From NCBI GenBank assembly GCA_964367645.1, contig CAYIYN010000013.1:1-23243 (forward strand): a DNA stretch of 23,243 nucleotides, written 5' to 3'. Source of the stretch: RGIG4097 sp964367645 (GTDB lineage Bacteria; Bacillota; Clostridia; Christensenellales; CAG-917). A program made the position numbers and the translations under genes. Positions 22,672-23,243 of this stretch are shown in pieces; the stretch's first letter is position 1, and each line of letters begins with the position of its first letter. The notes beneath the pieces are model-generated. The model was not told where the DNA came from and made no database searches. It saw only the letters and a program-made list of their open reading frames with translations.

Positions 22672-22710
22672 AAAGAACAAGCACTCAAGTTTGAGTGCTT
22701 TTTCTTTTGG
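22672..22710 (-). terminator. Terminator of the rRNA operon
   Basis: Perfect 10-bp stem AAGCACTCAA / TTGAGTGCTT (22679-22700), followed on the minus strand by TGTTCTTTT and on the plus strand by TTTTCTTTT. It lies 13 bp beyond the 5S rRNA end. Confidence 0.8.
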
Positions 22711-22712
22711 AA

Positions 22713-22828
<116 letters not shown>

Positions 22829-22930
22829 AATTGTTGAATGTGGTTGCACATTCACAACTGCATAGCTAAGTAGATTATTTGCTGACTAAATTAAACAAGA
22901 GATTAGAACCTGTTGATATTGTAATAATTT

Positions 22931-23243
<313 letters not shown>

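Overview
The window looks like chromosomal DNA of an endospore-forming, Gram-positive anaerobe of the Clostridia. Evidence: a dipicolinate synthase pair (dpaA/dpaB, which make the spore-core chelator), three lipobox lipoproteins, SigA-type promoters with strong purine-rich ribosome sites, a Fur/PerR regulator with a Per-box-like site, and an ArgR-type ARG box. A giant BspA-like leucine-rich-repeat lipoprotein would suit a gut lineage. The exact taxon is inference.

Layout. Positions 1-930: a four-helix membrane protein with a Cys-rich tail (minus). 931-2240: a decayed gene (minus), then a tRNA-Ser(CGA) locus. That locus has a copied tRNA 5' end upstream and two 169-bp repeats downstream, each starting with the last 18 bases of the tRNA. 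2241-3365: a Fur/PerR regulator and a 6-pyruvoyltetrahydropterin-synthase-like protein (plus). 3366-3649: hairpins and a second copy of a palindromic repeat.

Positions 3650-11268 hold one long minus-strand gene cluster, in transcription order argG, argH, argB, argF, fumarase alpha, fumarase beta, LCAT-like lipase lipoprotein. Two promoters and an ARG box lie upstream of argG. ArgF makes citrulline and ArgG and ArgH make arginine plus fumarate. The fumarase next to them would turn that fumarate into malate, so the cluster appears to couple arginine synthesis to by-product disposal. argC, argJ and argD are absent here, and the ArgB has unusual substrate-site residues.

Positions 11644-17564 (minus): the 1838-residue LRR lipoprotein followed 2 nt later by a YdcF/DUF218 protein. 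17746-19098 (minus): a PlsC-type acyltransferase with a zinc ribbon. 19317-20369 (minus): a P-loop ATPase, divergent from dpaA-dpaB (20463-21765, plus). 21965-22333 (minus): a small lipoprotein, convergent with dpaB across a large bidirectional hairpin. 22713-23243 (minus): 5S rRNA and the 3' end of 23S rRNA, the distal end of an rRNA operon.

The best candidates for follow-up are the arg-fumarase cluster with its atypical ArgB, the tRNA-Ser repeat locus, and three family members with altered key residues (PTPS-like without its Cys, PerR-like with Tyr at the Asp104 position, ATPase with a degenerate second P-loop). I did not find a clear complete novel system.
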